Virus record (IMG/VR): IMGVR_UViG_3300008625_000007
Location: 22,051-86,050 of that record
Length of the DNA stretch: 64,000 nt
Strand: one strand, 5' to 3'
DNA from: a virus
Shown: positions 8,207 to 15,676 of the stretch, piece by piece
Layout of the letters: each line of letters starts with the position of its first letter
Position numbering within the stretch: the first letter of the stretch is position 1
Notes under the pieces: generated by a model
What the model saw: only the letters and a program-made list of their open reading frames with translations
Told to the model about the DNA's origin: nothing
Database searches by the model: none
Program-made: the position numbers and the translations under genes

Positions 8207-9391
8207 CTACAGTAAACCTGCTAACTTGCGCCAGCGCTCTAGAAGTACATTATCAGATGGGCTCAAAGATTCATTGTGCTCCATCCCCTTCTGTTGACGT
8301 CCTAATGCATTCCCCAAAGTTGTTAAAACAGGGAGAATTTGTGCAGCTGGAGCCATAACCTTGTGACCCTTGATCTCAGCTCCCGGATCTACAATCATTG
8401 TTCCTGCCCAGCGGTGGTGACCATCTAAAATCTCATTGCCGCCAGTAATATAAGCTCCGAGTTCCTGACCACCGAACCCGCCACCGATTGCAAATGCGAG
8501 TGATTTTCCAAGAAGAACGTTTGATTGTGTCGGGATCATTGCGGCCACCTTAATCGGTTCATTCTCCTGCACTGCGATCATATCATCCCCACCGTCGTCG
8601 TCATATGACTGAAGCCCTTTTGTCAAAAAGCTAAGAGCCAAATCTTTGATCGCGTTGAGGTCGACAGCATCTTTTTCACCTTTCACAGGCGCGCCTGGCA
8701 TACCGCCCTTATGACCTTGGGGAAATTTGTCTTCTAACAAACTCGCCGCTAACGAATATTTTGATTCTTTTTTAGCTCCGCCTAACTCTGCTTCATCGCC
8801 ATGTTCCTTATGCCATTTTTCAACATCTGCTGTATCATCAGCAGAAGGGTCGTCCATATCGATATTGATCTGTCCGCCGGGGCTTAGTGCATCCTTAACG
8901 TGGACAACATCCATAGGCTCGAGGGCAGGCATATCGGATTTTGGCTTGCCACTAGAGGGAAGCTTGCCTTGAATATTGATAATGTTCTGTTGTAAAAAGT
9001 CAGGGCCTTTCGTCTTCACCCAATTTGCAATCGCAGCAGCGCCTTCTGGTGTGTCGGCCTTTGGAATCCCTGGGGTAAATTGTGGATTATGATACTCTCC
9101 AATGGCGGCAAAGATGGGCATTTTTACATCACCGCTAGCGAGCTGTGCGACTATTTCTGTCGCATCGACTCCCTTGATATTATCTCCGCCCTTCATCGCA
9201 GTACCCGCAGGTTTTTGATAGGCCTCAGGAACACCCTCAACGTTGACCGGACCGTCAGACTCCCCTGCTTCATTTAGAATGCCCCGAATTTCTTGCAAAA
9301 TAACTGACCGTAATTTACGAGAAGAGAGCTTTTTCGCCCTACGCTTGGGGGTTGAATACCCGTATAATTCAGCTAACGTTCGCTTTGCCAT
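8207..9391 (-). CDS. ParB/Srx-fold protein with long basic L-x-E leader
   Basis: A 394-residue protein starting at ATG 9391 (GGAG seven bases upstream). The N-terminal 41 residues are strongly basic and end in IRGILNE, the recurring L-x-E signature. A low-complexity Gly/Pro/Asp-rich middle follows. Around 270-345 the segment GGNEILDGHHRWAG matches the catalytic/phosphate-binding D-G-H-H-R motif of the ParB/sulfiredoxin superfamily. The last residues are LLERWRKLAGLL; a similar R-W-x-x-L-A-G tail ends the 12433-13779 protein. I infer a packaged ParB-like nucleotide-binding protein. Actual activity is unknown. Confidence 0.65.
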   Translation of the reverse strand: MAKRTLAELYGYSTPKRRAKKLSSRKLRSVILQEIRGILNEAGESDGPVNVEGVPEAYQKPAGTAMKGGDNIKGVDATEIVAQLASGDVKMPIFAAIGEYHNPQFTPGIPKADTPEGAAAIANWVKTKGPDFLQQNIINIQGKLPSSGKPKSDMPALEPMDVVHVKDALSPGGQINIDMDDPSADDTADVEKWHKEHGDEAELGGAKKESKYSLAASLLEDKFPQGHKGGMPGAPVKGEKDAVDLNAIKDLALSFLTKGLQSYDDDGGDDMIAVQENEPIKVAAMIPTQSNVLLGKSLAFAIGGGFGGQELGAYITGGNEILDGHHRWAGTMIVDPGAEIKGHKVMAPAAQILPVLTTLGNALGRQQKGMEHNESLSPSDNVLLERWRKLAGLL

Positions 9392-9416
9392 CTTGTTTCT
9401 CCGAAAAACCTACACT

Positions 9417-9423
9417 TAAATAT
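9417..9423 (-). promoter_or_regulatory. candidate late promoter motif ATATTTA
   Basis: The minus strand carries CATATTTAAG, 26 bases before the 9391 start codon. Similar boxes at matching distance precede the genes starting at 13779, 54678, 56707, 59832 and 63009, which suggests a phage-specific late -10 element. Confidence 0.35.
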
Positions 9424-9443
9424 GGTGTGTTATAACAAACTTC

Positions 9444-9824
9444 CTATTCTAAAAACCGACGCAGACCCGCGGCGATTTCTTCTTCTGGGGTATCTGATTC
9501 AAGCAACTCCAATACTCGATTACGTTTTTGCTCATCTAAATCGTCTACCCACTTTTGAAGAGCTTCCCTCGCTTCATCTTCAACATCGAAATATTTTTCT
9601 ATATTATTTTTAATTGCTTCGGTTTCTGCATCTCGCGCCTCAGCGATCGCTTCTTCTTCTTTTCGTAGTAGATCATTTTTTGCATCTAAAATCTTTCTAG
9701 CTTCTTTATTACCACCAGATATAGCAAAAACAGCAAATAAAGCTCCAAAAAAGCCCACCAAAATCTGCCAATACTTTTTGCACCAACCGCAAACTGCATT
9801 TTTTATTTTTGCCCAAACCATCAT
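9444..9824 (-). CDS. membrane-anchored coiled-coil protein
   Basis: A 126-residue protein with one transmembrane helix near the N-terminus (WQILVGFFGALFAVFAI, about 19-35) preceded by a basic, Cys/Trp-containing segment, then a long charged coiled coil (about 40-125). This N-in, single-span, periplasmic coiled-coil layout fits an inner-membrane spanin or another lysis accessory. It directly follows a holin-like gene. Two adjacent ATGs (9824 and 9821) compete; AGGTGG is better spaced for the second. No homology is claimed. Confidence 0.6.
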   Translation of the reverse strand: MMVWAKIKNAVCGWCKKYWQILVGFFGALFAVFAISGGNKEARKILDAKNDLLRKEEEAIAEARDAETEAIKNNIEKYFDVEDEAREALQKWVDDLDEQKRNRVLELLESDTPEEEIAAGLRRFLE

Positions 9825-9829
9825 GCCAC

Positions 9830-10066
9830 CTATCTGTTAGGACCGTGCTTCCACGCTAGAGCCGCATCAATTACTGCTTGGCTGCCGATATAGATCATTG
9901 CGATCATTCCCCAAGTGTCACTCTCCAAATCAGACCACGCTAGCAAAGCTGTCGCTGTTACGAAAACCAAAAATTTACGTGATATTATTTTAGAAGTAAC
10001 CCTGTCTAAAATTCCAACTCGCTCTACCAACACCGAAACCTCAGCGGGTAACTCTTCTTTACTCAT
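9830..10066 (-). CDS. small membrane protein, holin candidate
   Basis: A 78-residue protein with a strong ribosome site (GGGGGAG six bases before ATG 10066). It has two probable membrane helices, FLVFVTATALLAW and GMIAMIYIGSQAVIDAALAW, separated by a short acidic turn, and charged termini with a basic tail (KHGPNR). This is the layout of a class II holin. The neighbouring 9444 gene is a membrane coiled-coil protein, giving a small membrane cluster. Holin is an inference from topology and context; another membrane function is possible. Confidence 0.55.
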   Translation of the reverse strand: MSKEELPAEVSVLVERVGILDRVTSKIISRKFLVFVTATALLAWSDLESDTWGMIAMIYIGSQAVIDAALAWKHGPNR

Positions 10067-10078
10067 CTTAAACTCCCC

Positions 10079-10360
10079 CTAATTTGGTAAATCATCATCA
10101 TTACTGGGCGTCGTTTGTAGAGGAAATGAGGATGTAGTATCAACTTCAAAAACCCCCACAATATTTTCAACAACTTCGCCAATATTCGAAATATCTCTTC
10201 CTATGCTGTCTTGTGTCCGCGACATGGCTAGTAGCGCACTTTGTAAATTATGCAGTGTCATTTTCACCAGAGTAAGAGTTTTTTCTAGCTCATAGACTTT
10301 TTGCTCTAAAACCCTTACTCGCTCTCGTTCTTTTTTCCGTGACCTAAAAAACCACCCCAT
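10079..10360 (-). CDS. coiled-coil hypothetical protein
   Basis: A 93-residue protein whose ATG at 10360 overlaps the upstream stop (TAATG). It opens with a basic Trp/Arg/Lys-rich segment (MGWFFRSRKKERER), followed by a heptad-patterned helix (about 15-75) and a short polar, acidic tail. There is no clear membrane span, though the basic aromatic start could touch a membrane. It lies between an RHH-like gene and a holin candidate. Function unknown. Confidence 0.65.
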   Translation of the reverse strand: MGWFFRSRKKERERVRVLEQKVYELEKTLTLVKMTLHNLQSALLAMSRTQDSIGRDISNIGEVVENIVGVFEVDTTSSFPLQTTPSNDDDLPN

Positions 10361-10638
10361 TATTCGTCTCCCCGTAATTGGTCATGTTTCTCAATCGCAT
10401 CGAATAAGCTGTCTGCGTCTGTTCCCACAACCTTTCTCAATTCAGAGTCATATTTTTCTTCAGCAATCTTATCAACAATCCTCACTAACGTTGGATTACC
10501 ATTTGCTAAACGTGAAATAAGACCCTCAACAATTTCTTGCATCGAGAGCTTTTTACGAAAAGCCAAGACACGAAACTCTGCGTGGGTTTCGGTAAGCAAG
10601 TTAAAGTGGACCGATTTCTTGCGAATAAAATCACTCAT
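10360..10638 (-). CDS. ribbon-helix-helix-like small protein
   Basis: A 92-residue protein starting at ATG 10638 in an ATGA overlap with the acidic gene upstream. The pattern KKSVHFNLLTETHAEFRVLAF followed by RKKLSMQEIVEGLISRLANG is strand, helix, turn, helix with the S-x-x-E start of helix two, typical of Arc/MetJ-type RHH proteins. Similar short proteins are common in T4-like marine phages, as I recall. It could bind DNA as a dimer and regulate transcription, but nothing here identifies a target. Confidence 0.6.
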   Translation of the reverse strand: MSDFIRKKSVHFNLLTETHAEFRVLAFRKKLSMQEIVEGLISRLANGNPTLVRIVDKIAEEKYDSELRKVVGTDADSLFDAIEKHDQLRGDE

Positions 10639-11288
10639 ACAGCTCCACCACCACCTCCACCGGCAGTAGCGCCAACGGCAATTGGTATTTCTGTTGAGAG
10701 GTCTTCTCTTTTAGCGCGCTCCTCTTCGTTTGTTTCGATACCATGACGCACTTTTAGCAAGTCAGTAAACTCATCAGCAATTTCCTCGCCATACTTGTCT
10801 AACAAAAAGCTTCTAGCTTTCGCCTGGAGCAGCTCTTCAATATCAAAAAAGGCGTCGAAGTTCTTAACAAGCCGAGCTGTCTCACTCGCAAATTTATCTA
10901 TATCAATAGGAGGAGCTTCGGGGTCATCTTCTTGCTCTCGTAGAAGAATTCTAGACAGCGAATATCCTTCTTCCTGTATCGCGGCGCTCTTAAGCGAATC
11001 AGATTCTATATCAATAAAGATTGCCTGTAATTGGTCATCCAGCGATTTCCCAAACCTAACTTCGTCTTCTTCTTCTACCTCAACCTCTGGCTCTTCCTCT
11101 TCACCTTCAGCTTCTTCACCCTCTTCACCTTCAGCAGTCTCATCACCGGCTTCTTCGTCACCAGCTTCTTCGTCACCGCCTTCATCTCCACCCTCATCGT
11201 CCGTCGCAAACGGGTCTTCTTCGTCTTGCTCTCGTAAAAGATGAGCATACGCTCGATTAAAAAATTCTCGTATATCTTTTTCTTTCAT
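10635..11288 (-). CDS. highly acidic internal/core-type protein with two L-R-E sites
   Basis: A 217-residue protein starting at ATG 11288. Residues 1-20 form the basic amphipathic helix ending in HLLRE, followed by about 60 residues made nearly entirely of Glu, Asp and Gly in irregular repeats. A second very similar segment, SRILLRE followed by an acidic stretch, occurs near residue 117. Two such sites suggest proteolysis into at least three fragments, as with core proteins cleaved by T4 gp21. The C-terminal 80 residues are helical and end in a poly-Gly tail. I infer a prohead core or internal protein. Confidence 0.65.
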   Translation of the reverse strand: MKEKDIREFFNRAYAHLLREQDEEDPFATDDEGGDEGGDEEAGDEEAGDETAEGEEGEEAEGEEEEPEVEVEEEDEVRFGKSLDDQLQAIFIDIESDSLKSAAIQEEGYSLSRILLREQEDDPEAPPIDIDKFASETARLVKNFDAFFDIEELLQAKARSFLLDKYGEEIADEFTDLLKVRHGIETNEEERAKREDLSTEIPIAVGATAGGGGGGAV

Positions 11289-11998
11289 TGCTTCGTCTCC
11301 GAAGGTTTGTTAAACAACCTTGCAAGCTTATCGGCACGGCTAACACGGTCTTCTATAACATCCCAGTTTAGTTCCTTCATCATAGCAAATACGTACTTCT
11401 GCTTATCACTGAGATAATCCCTGAAATATGCATGCTCCCACATATCAAGAACGATCACTGGATAGCAATTTAGTGGAATATTGATATTATGTAGATCAAC
11501 AACGACGTTCATGAAACGATCTAAAAAGCAATTATAAACAGTCATTGCCCAACCGTTCCTCGCTGACAAGGCACATGCAACAAAGTCACGTTGCCAGTCA
11601 TCAAATGTCCCAAAATCCCTGGCTAGTCGCATATAAGCTAGCGAATCCATTGTTATCTTTGAGTTGGGGTCAGCAATATTATCGAAATAATAAGCATGAA
11701 GAAATGATGCATTTAAATTATACGATTCCTCAATTTTCAAAGATCGAAAAGCAGAATCATTTGCATTCGCTTCTGTTCTATCAACAGAATCTAATTTAGC
11801 AGAAATATTATTTGCAGTCTCAACATAGCCTTGTAACAATTTCTGATGTGTATCGATTGTTTTCCTGCTCAATAAATCTGTCTTAAGATCGTATTTCTTT
11901 GCTTGAAGCACATAGGCTTCGTCTAGTCGCTCTTTTACTTCATTTAACCCAAGCGTGTCTCGAATAACTTTCTTAATCTCTTTATCGTCAAATGACAT
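11285..11998 (-). CDS. iron/manganese superoxide dismutase with N-terminal L-N-E leader
   Basis: A 237-residue protein of the Fe/Mn-SOD family, which converts superoxide to oxygen and hydrogen peroxide. All four metal ligands are visible: His51 (TIDTHQK), His101 (SFLHAYYF), Asp185 and His189 (LDMWEHAYF). The GW of the second-shell motif (ARNGWAM) is also present. Family members are usually near 200 residues; here an extra N-terminus, MSFDDKEIKKVIRDTLGLNE, matches the L-x-E leader of neighbouring proteins. Stop/start overlaps place it inside the block of putative internal proteins. I infer it is packaged in the virion or acts late in infection. Metal type cannot be settled by eye. Confidence 0.9.
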   Translation of the reverse strand: MSFDDKEIKKVIRDTLGLNEVKERLDEAYVLQAKKYDLKTDLLSRKTIDTHQKLLQGYVETANNISAKLDSVDRTEANANDSAFRSLKIEESYNLNASFLHAYYFDNIADPNSKITMDSLAYMRLARDFGTFDDWQRDFVACALSARNGWAMTVYNCFLDRFMNVVVDLHNINIPLNCYPVIVLDMWEHAYFRDYLSDKQKYVFAMMKELNWDVIEDRVSRADKLARLFNKPSETKQ

Positions 11999-11999
11999 T

Positions 12000-12440
12000 T
12001 TACTTTACCTCGTATTCTTCTTCAAAGTCTTTTTCATCGACCACGAAATATTCTTCATCTTCGGCTTCTTCCTCCGGTACTTCCACCGGTGCGACACCTG
12101 GAACCACAACTTCAACACCATTACCCTGAATCGTTAAATCATCTTCAGCCAATACTCCATCCTGGGGTCCGCCTAAAACTTCTTCACCCTCTGGAGGGGG
12201 TTCAAACCTTGGCTCATCGGGTTCTCGTAAAACAATCTTAACGCTGCCGGGTACATCACCCTCGACTCGATCGACTGTATATTCATAACCAGACTTCTTA
12301 TGACGTACTTTCAAATCAGGTTTGATGATAATATTTCCTTGAGCATCAAAAATTTCTGCTTCTCGTAAGGTCTCTGATAATCTTTGATTATATTCAAATT
12401 TCAGCACCTCTAAAATATATCTCGAATCAACACTACTCAT
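12000..12440 (-). CDS. putative virion-associated protein with SH3-like domain and acidic tail
   Basis: The start is ATG 12440 with GGAG about ten bases upstream, giving 146 residues. The N-terminal helix contains RLSETLRE followed by AEIFDAQGN, again an L-x-E junction. Residues about 35-75 (LKVRHKKSGYEYTVDRVEG, then SVKIVLRE) look like a small beta barrel. The C-terminal half is Pro/Glu/Asp-rich. It overlaps the upstream gene and lies two bases before the SOD start, so it is co-expressed with it. Function unknown. Confidence 0.65.
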   Translation of the reverse strand: MSSVDSRYILEVLKFEYNQRLSETLREAEIFDAQGNIIIKPDLKVRHKKSGYEYTVDRVEGDVPGSVKIVLREPDEPRFEPPPEGEEVLGGPQDGVLAEDDLTIQGNGVEVVVPGVAPVEVPEEEAEDEEYFVVDEKDFEEEYEVK

Positions 12441-13779
12441 TGTCTTCTCCAACACCCGCTAATTGGCCCCACCTCGTGGACTCAAATAAAATTTTATCAC
12501 TGCGATGCGAAGCATCAAGATAACGATAAACCGCTCTGTGGACTGTGCCAACAGTAAATCGTCCAACTGATTCTTCTTTCTTCTGCATCATTGTCGATGC
12601 CAATTTAGGAATCATGGCCTGCAGGGCGTCCATATTTTTCTTAGAGAATCTTCTTCCCATAGCTTCTTCATGCTCCTTGCGCCAAGCGCCGACGGCATTC
12701 CCAACTTCCTTCTCTACAGCTTTGGACAGCCCATCAAGCGTGTCATTAATTCCGGTCTTTAGTGCGTCATATCGACCGTTTGCCTTTATTGTTTTTTGAG
12801 ACTCAGCGGCTAACCCATCATACCAAGCGTCGAGGGCATTAGAAACAGCCACCCCGGGAGCCTCTGGCTCCTTAGCTGCTGTTTCTATCTCATCAGATGG
12901 GTCGGCGTCCCCCTCACCAGCATCAGTTACGCCATCGGCTCCCCCTGCCGCTGATTGCGCTGCCGATGTAGCCTGTGTCGTTTCTTCACCGGCGACTTCG
13001 GTGGCACTTTCGAGGCTTGTTTGCACATCAGAAAGATCGACGCCCATGAACACATCATAGGGAGTCTGCTTAATGGCGTCAGCGATTAGGCTAGCGTCTA
13101 CAACTCGTCCACTTTTATCGCTCTTAAATAAGCCGCCGATGAACGCCATCGCCTTCTTAAAGAAGCCACCCTCACTTTCTTGTTCTGCTGCTTTCGAGCC
13201 AGCGGCCCAAATCTTATCAAACCACCCAGGAATTTGATATGCTTGCTGAATCCCTGCATCTAATTTATCGAGCGCCGGGAACTCTCCGCCTTCTTGGCCG
13301 GCCAACTCGCCGATGGTCTGAGCACCATTTTCACCCACTGCGTCTTTAAAATTTGCCAAATCTTTCTGCACGGCGCCAACCGCAGCGATCAAAGCGGCAA
13401 TATCACCAGCAACTGTTTGCAATTTTTTTGTATAATCCGCTGTCATCTTTCCAAGCTTGTCTGCGTCGCCACCCTGTATCAGAGTAACGATCTCCGCAGC
13501 ATCAGGCATGTCTGTCATGAATGTATCAAATTCACCGAATGGCTTGGACCAGACCTCTGCCGCATCTGCAAATTTGTCTGTTGCTGCAGCGACCAAAGCC
13601 TTTATTTCTTTTACTGCTGCGTCTAGTTTGTTGGCATCTTCACTACTGAATTCCTCAACTAGAAGCATTCCACGGACTTGGCCCTCTTGCAACGCAAGAT
13701 AAGTTAGCTCGCTAGAATATGCTCGAAAAACTGCACAAACAGAAATTTCAGCAAGATTTTCTACTAGACCTCTACGCAT
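12433..13779 (-). CDS. large helical putative core/internal protein
   Basis: I place the start at ATG 13779 (GGAG eight bases upstream), giving 448 residues. The sequence is Ala/Glu/Asp/Lys-rich and helical, with long coiled-coil candidates (about 45-150), a small hydrophobic-basic patch (GGFFKKAMAFIGGLFK, near 215) and a disordered Ala/Gly/Glu linker near 270-310. The N-terminal leader reaches YLALQE. The C-terminus ends ILFESTRWGQLAG, similar to the tail of the ParB-like protein. It heads the internal-protein block, with a candidate late promoter in front, and may serve as a head scaffold. Confidence 0.6.
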   Translation of the reverse strand: MRRGLVENLAEISVCAVFRAYSSELTYLALQEGQVRGMLLVEEFSSEDANKLDAAVKEIKALVAAATDKFADAAEVWSKPFGEFDTFMTDMPDAAEIVTLIQGGDADKLGKMTADYTKKLQTVAGDIAALIAAVGAVQKDLANFKDAVGENGAQTIGELAGQEGGEFPALDKLDAGIQQAYQIPGWFDKIWAAGSKAAEQESEGGFFKKAMAFIGGLFKSDKSGRVVDASLIADAIKQTPYDVFMGVDLSDVQTSLESATEVAGEETTQATSAAQSAAGGADGVTDAGEGDADPSDEIETAAKEPEAPGVAVSNALDAWYDGLAAESQKTIKANGRYDALKTGINDTLDGLSKAVEKEVGNAVGAWRKEHEEAMGRRFSKKNMDALQAMIPKLASTMMQKKEESVGRFTVGTVHRAVYRYLDASHRSDKILFESTRWGQLAGVGEDNE

Positions 13780-13810
13780 AAGAACAACTCCGGCAAACAA
13801 AGCACTAGAC

Positions 13811-13817
13811 TAAATAT
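13811..13817 (-). promoter_or_regulatory. candidate late promoter motif ATATTTA
   Basis: In the 48-base gap between the dCMP deaminase stop and the 13779 start, the minus strand reads GTATATATTTAG. The box is 32 bases before the start codon and matches the motif seen before the tail genes. Confidence 0.35.
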
Positions 13818-13827
13818 ATACGCGCGG

Positions 13828-14256
13828 CTAGTATTTCTTATAGGAATAGCGCCTTACTTTTACTCCAGCGGCCCTCAATAGATCCAGCCCAGAAATATCA
13901 CGATACTGCTCGTTATAAATGACTTCGCTAATCCCACCATTTACCATCGCTTTTGCGCACATTCGACACGGACTTAGTGTAACGTACATTATCTTTTCCG
14001 CAAGAATATTGTAATCACATTTAAGCAGCGCGTTAATTTCAGCATGAATCATTCCAGACTCACCCGGAACTTCTGACTCTGCCTCATTGGGTCCGCCTGT
14101 ATAATTCCCGTTATACCCAACAGCTAACACTTGTGTATTTTCTTTCGTAACAACAACAGCACCAACCTGATGTCGCGGATCATAGGAACGACGAGCTATT
14201 GAATGAGCAAACCCCATCCAGATTTCATCCCATGGCGGTCTACCATCCGAGCTCAT
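13828..14256 (-). CDS. deoxycytidylate (dCMP) deaminase
   Basis: A 142-residue zinc-dependent deaminase that converts dCMP to dUMP. The signature is complete: His71-Ala-Glu73 (zinc ligand and proton shuttle) and Pro96-Cys97-x-x-Cys100 (SPCRMC). The GYNGNYTGGPN segment and C-terminal strands match the dCMP deaminase/ComEB family rather than tRNA or guanine deaminases. ATG 14256 follows AAGGG and overlaps the end of the methylase gene. With the ThyA-fold enzyme at 19846 it would set the dCMP/dUMP balance, feeding either thymidylate or modified-cytosine synthesis. Confidence 0.93.
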   Translation of the reverse strand: MSSDGRPPWDEIWMGFAHSIARRSYDPRHQVGAVVVTKENTQVLAVGYNGNYTGGPNEAESEVPGESGMIHAEINALLKCDYNILAEKIMYVTLSPCRMCAKAMVNGGISEVIYNEQYRDISGLDLLRAAGVKVRRYSYKKY

Positions 14257-14836
14257 TCAAGTACCCTTTAAGACTGTCACAGCTTTCGACTTCATCTCCC
14301 CAAACTGACCATCCAGGTAACTGGTGGCGAGCAAACAGTTCAACCTTCGTCTGGTCTGGAAACATCTGCTCAATGCGAGCCCTAACTTCATCCGGCTTTT
14401 TGCTATGCTCTTCACGGAGGTGCTCTAGATATTGTCGCACGTTTCTGGCACCTCGAGGTCGAGGAATCTTGCCATTTTTTCCAACAAGGCAAAGCTCGCA
14501 CTGCGACATGGTATAAAACCCAGGATTAACCCGCATCTTGTTCCACACAAAGGCGACTGTAGAATATTTCAGCCCCCAGCTCTTAAGCAGCTCAATGCCC
14601 TGATCGAGGTGTGGGTTTGTTACCCACATAAAGACAAGCGAGTCTTCGTTAAGAAGCTCCTGCATTGGAAACTGCTTAAGCTGTTTTAGTTTGAGCGTAC
14701 CATAATGCTTGCGAGCCCCACCTGTATCACCCATTCCAGGTTTACTATGTTGTAGCTGGCCTTTGTAGTCCCATGGCGGATCTAAATAAACAATATCAAA
14801 CTTTGGCGTTCTATCAAGTGTCAAAGAGTTCTTCAA
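14240..14836 (-). CDS. MT-A70-type adenine-N6 DNA methyltransferase
   Basis: The family is recognised by the catalytic D-P-P-W (YLDPPWDYKG), an S-adenosylmethionine-dependent adenine-N6 methylase signature, followed by typical segments (LVFMWVTNPHLDQGIELLKSWG, CELCLVGKNG, ELFARHQLPGWSVWGDEV). Start choice: a TTG at 14836 is preceded seven bases earlier by AAGGAG, giving 198 residues and a 23-base overlap with the DHH gene; no ATG fits better. It likely methylates phage DNA, perhaps as protection from host restriction. No partner endonuclease is adjacent. RNA as substrate is less likely but cannot be excluded. Confidence 0.88.
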   Translation of the reverse strand: MKNSLTLDRTPKFDIVYLDPPWDYKGQLQHSKPGMGDTGGARKHYGTLKLKQLKQFPMQELLNEDSLVFMWVTNPHLDQGIELLKSWGLKYSTVAFVWNKMRVNPGFYTMSQCELCLVGKNGKIPRPRGARNVRQYLEHLREEHSKKPDEVRARIEQMFPDQTKVELFARHQLPGWSVWGDEVESCDSLKGYLNELGW

Positions 14837-15653
14837 TGTGAGTCTCCTTAGGAAGCGTAAATCCTGCTGCTTTTTTGTGACCACCGCCACCAAACTTTTT
14901 CGAAATTTCAGATACGTCAACAGAATCGTGAAATGCACGTAAGCTGACCTTCGTAACCTTATCTTCATGATCCCAGTACCAAATCAATGCAAAATCACAA
15001 TCTGGTGAAAGTCTTGCTCCGATTTCTGACATCCAGTGAGAAGCGTTCACAACAAGAACATCCTTCCCTTCAAACTTTCTTGGCTCAGCTTTCTCGCAAA
15101 CCTTCTTTACAACTGTCTTAGAATAAGCAAGTATATACGAACCGCGTTTAACAGCGTCATCAAACACCGAATCATCTTCAAACTTTTCAAATTCCTCAAA
15201 CTCAAAGGGGACCATATCAAACGCTGCTGCGAACTCCCTTGAGTATGGGAGCTCCCACTTCCAAAGATCACGATCTTGAATATATTGAATAAACTTGGGA
15301 GCATCTTTTCCAGGATGAAAAAATTCCCAAGCCAGCATTGCACCCGACTTAGTCATGTCAAAATGTGTATTTGTTATATCATGTAATTCTACCATTGCAG
15401 ATTTATGGTGGTCAATCACGATGAGGTTTTTTGCAGACTTTATCATCTTTTTTGTAACTGCATTCGTAAACGAGAAGTCTAAAATAACAACGTTCTTTCC
15501 CTTTACTTTTGGGGGGGGATTACCGTGCTTACACGGATAAAACTCGGCACGTTTTCCCAACAGCTTCCATGCTGAATACGCAGCCCCGTAACCGTCAGTG
15601 CAATCAGCGTGGTAAATCACTACATCTACTGAATTTGGGTCGATCGAGCTCAT
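14814..15653 (-). CDS. DHH-family phosphoesterase
   Basis: A 279-residue protein with the complete DHH/DHHA1 layout. An N-terminal YHADCTDGYGAAY motif binds metal, ILDFSF follows, Asp81-His82-His83 form the DHH motif, and the C-terminal FGGGGHKKAAGF (255-264 region) is the substrate-binding DHHA1 loop. Relatives include NrnA-type oligoribonucleases, pAp phosphatases and cyclic-dinucleotide phosphodiesterases; RecJ has the same catalytic domain but is longer. A short stand-alone form suggests hydrolysis of small nucleotides. That could be nucleotide recycling or destruction of a cyclic-nucleotide defence signal. ATG 15653 has AAGGAG six bases upstream. Confidence 0.88.
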   Translation of the reverse strand: MSSIDPNSVDVVIYHADCTDGYGAAYSAWKLLGKRAEFYPCKHGNPPPKVKGKNVVILDFSFTNAVTKKMIKSAKNLIVIDHHKSAMVELHDITNTHFDMTKSGAMLAWEFFHPGKDAPKFIQYIQDRDLWKWELPYSREFAAAFDMVPFEFEEFEKFEDDSVFDDAVKRGSYILAYSKTVVKKVCEKAEPRKFEGKDVLVVNASHWMSEIGARLSPDCDFALIWYWDHEDKVTKVSLRAFHDSVDVSEISKKFGGGGHKKAAGFTLPKETHIEELFDT

Positions 15654-15676
15654 TTTCTTCTCCTTAGAATTAGGAC

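Noticed and set aside
10795-11244. 149-codon plus-strand frame made mostly of Ser
   Set aside because: It is the complement of the Glu/Asp repeat codons in the acidic protein; Ser-rich shadow, not a gene.
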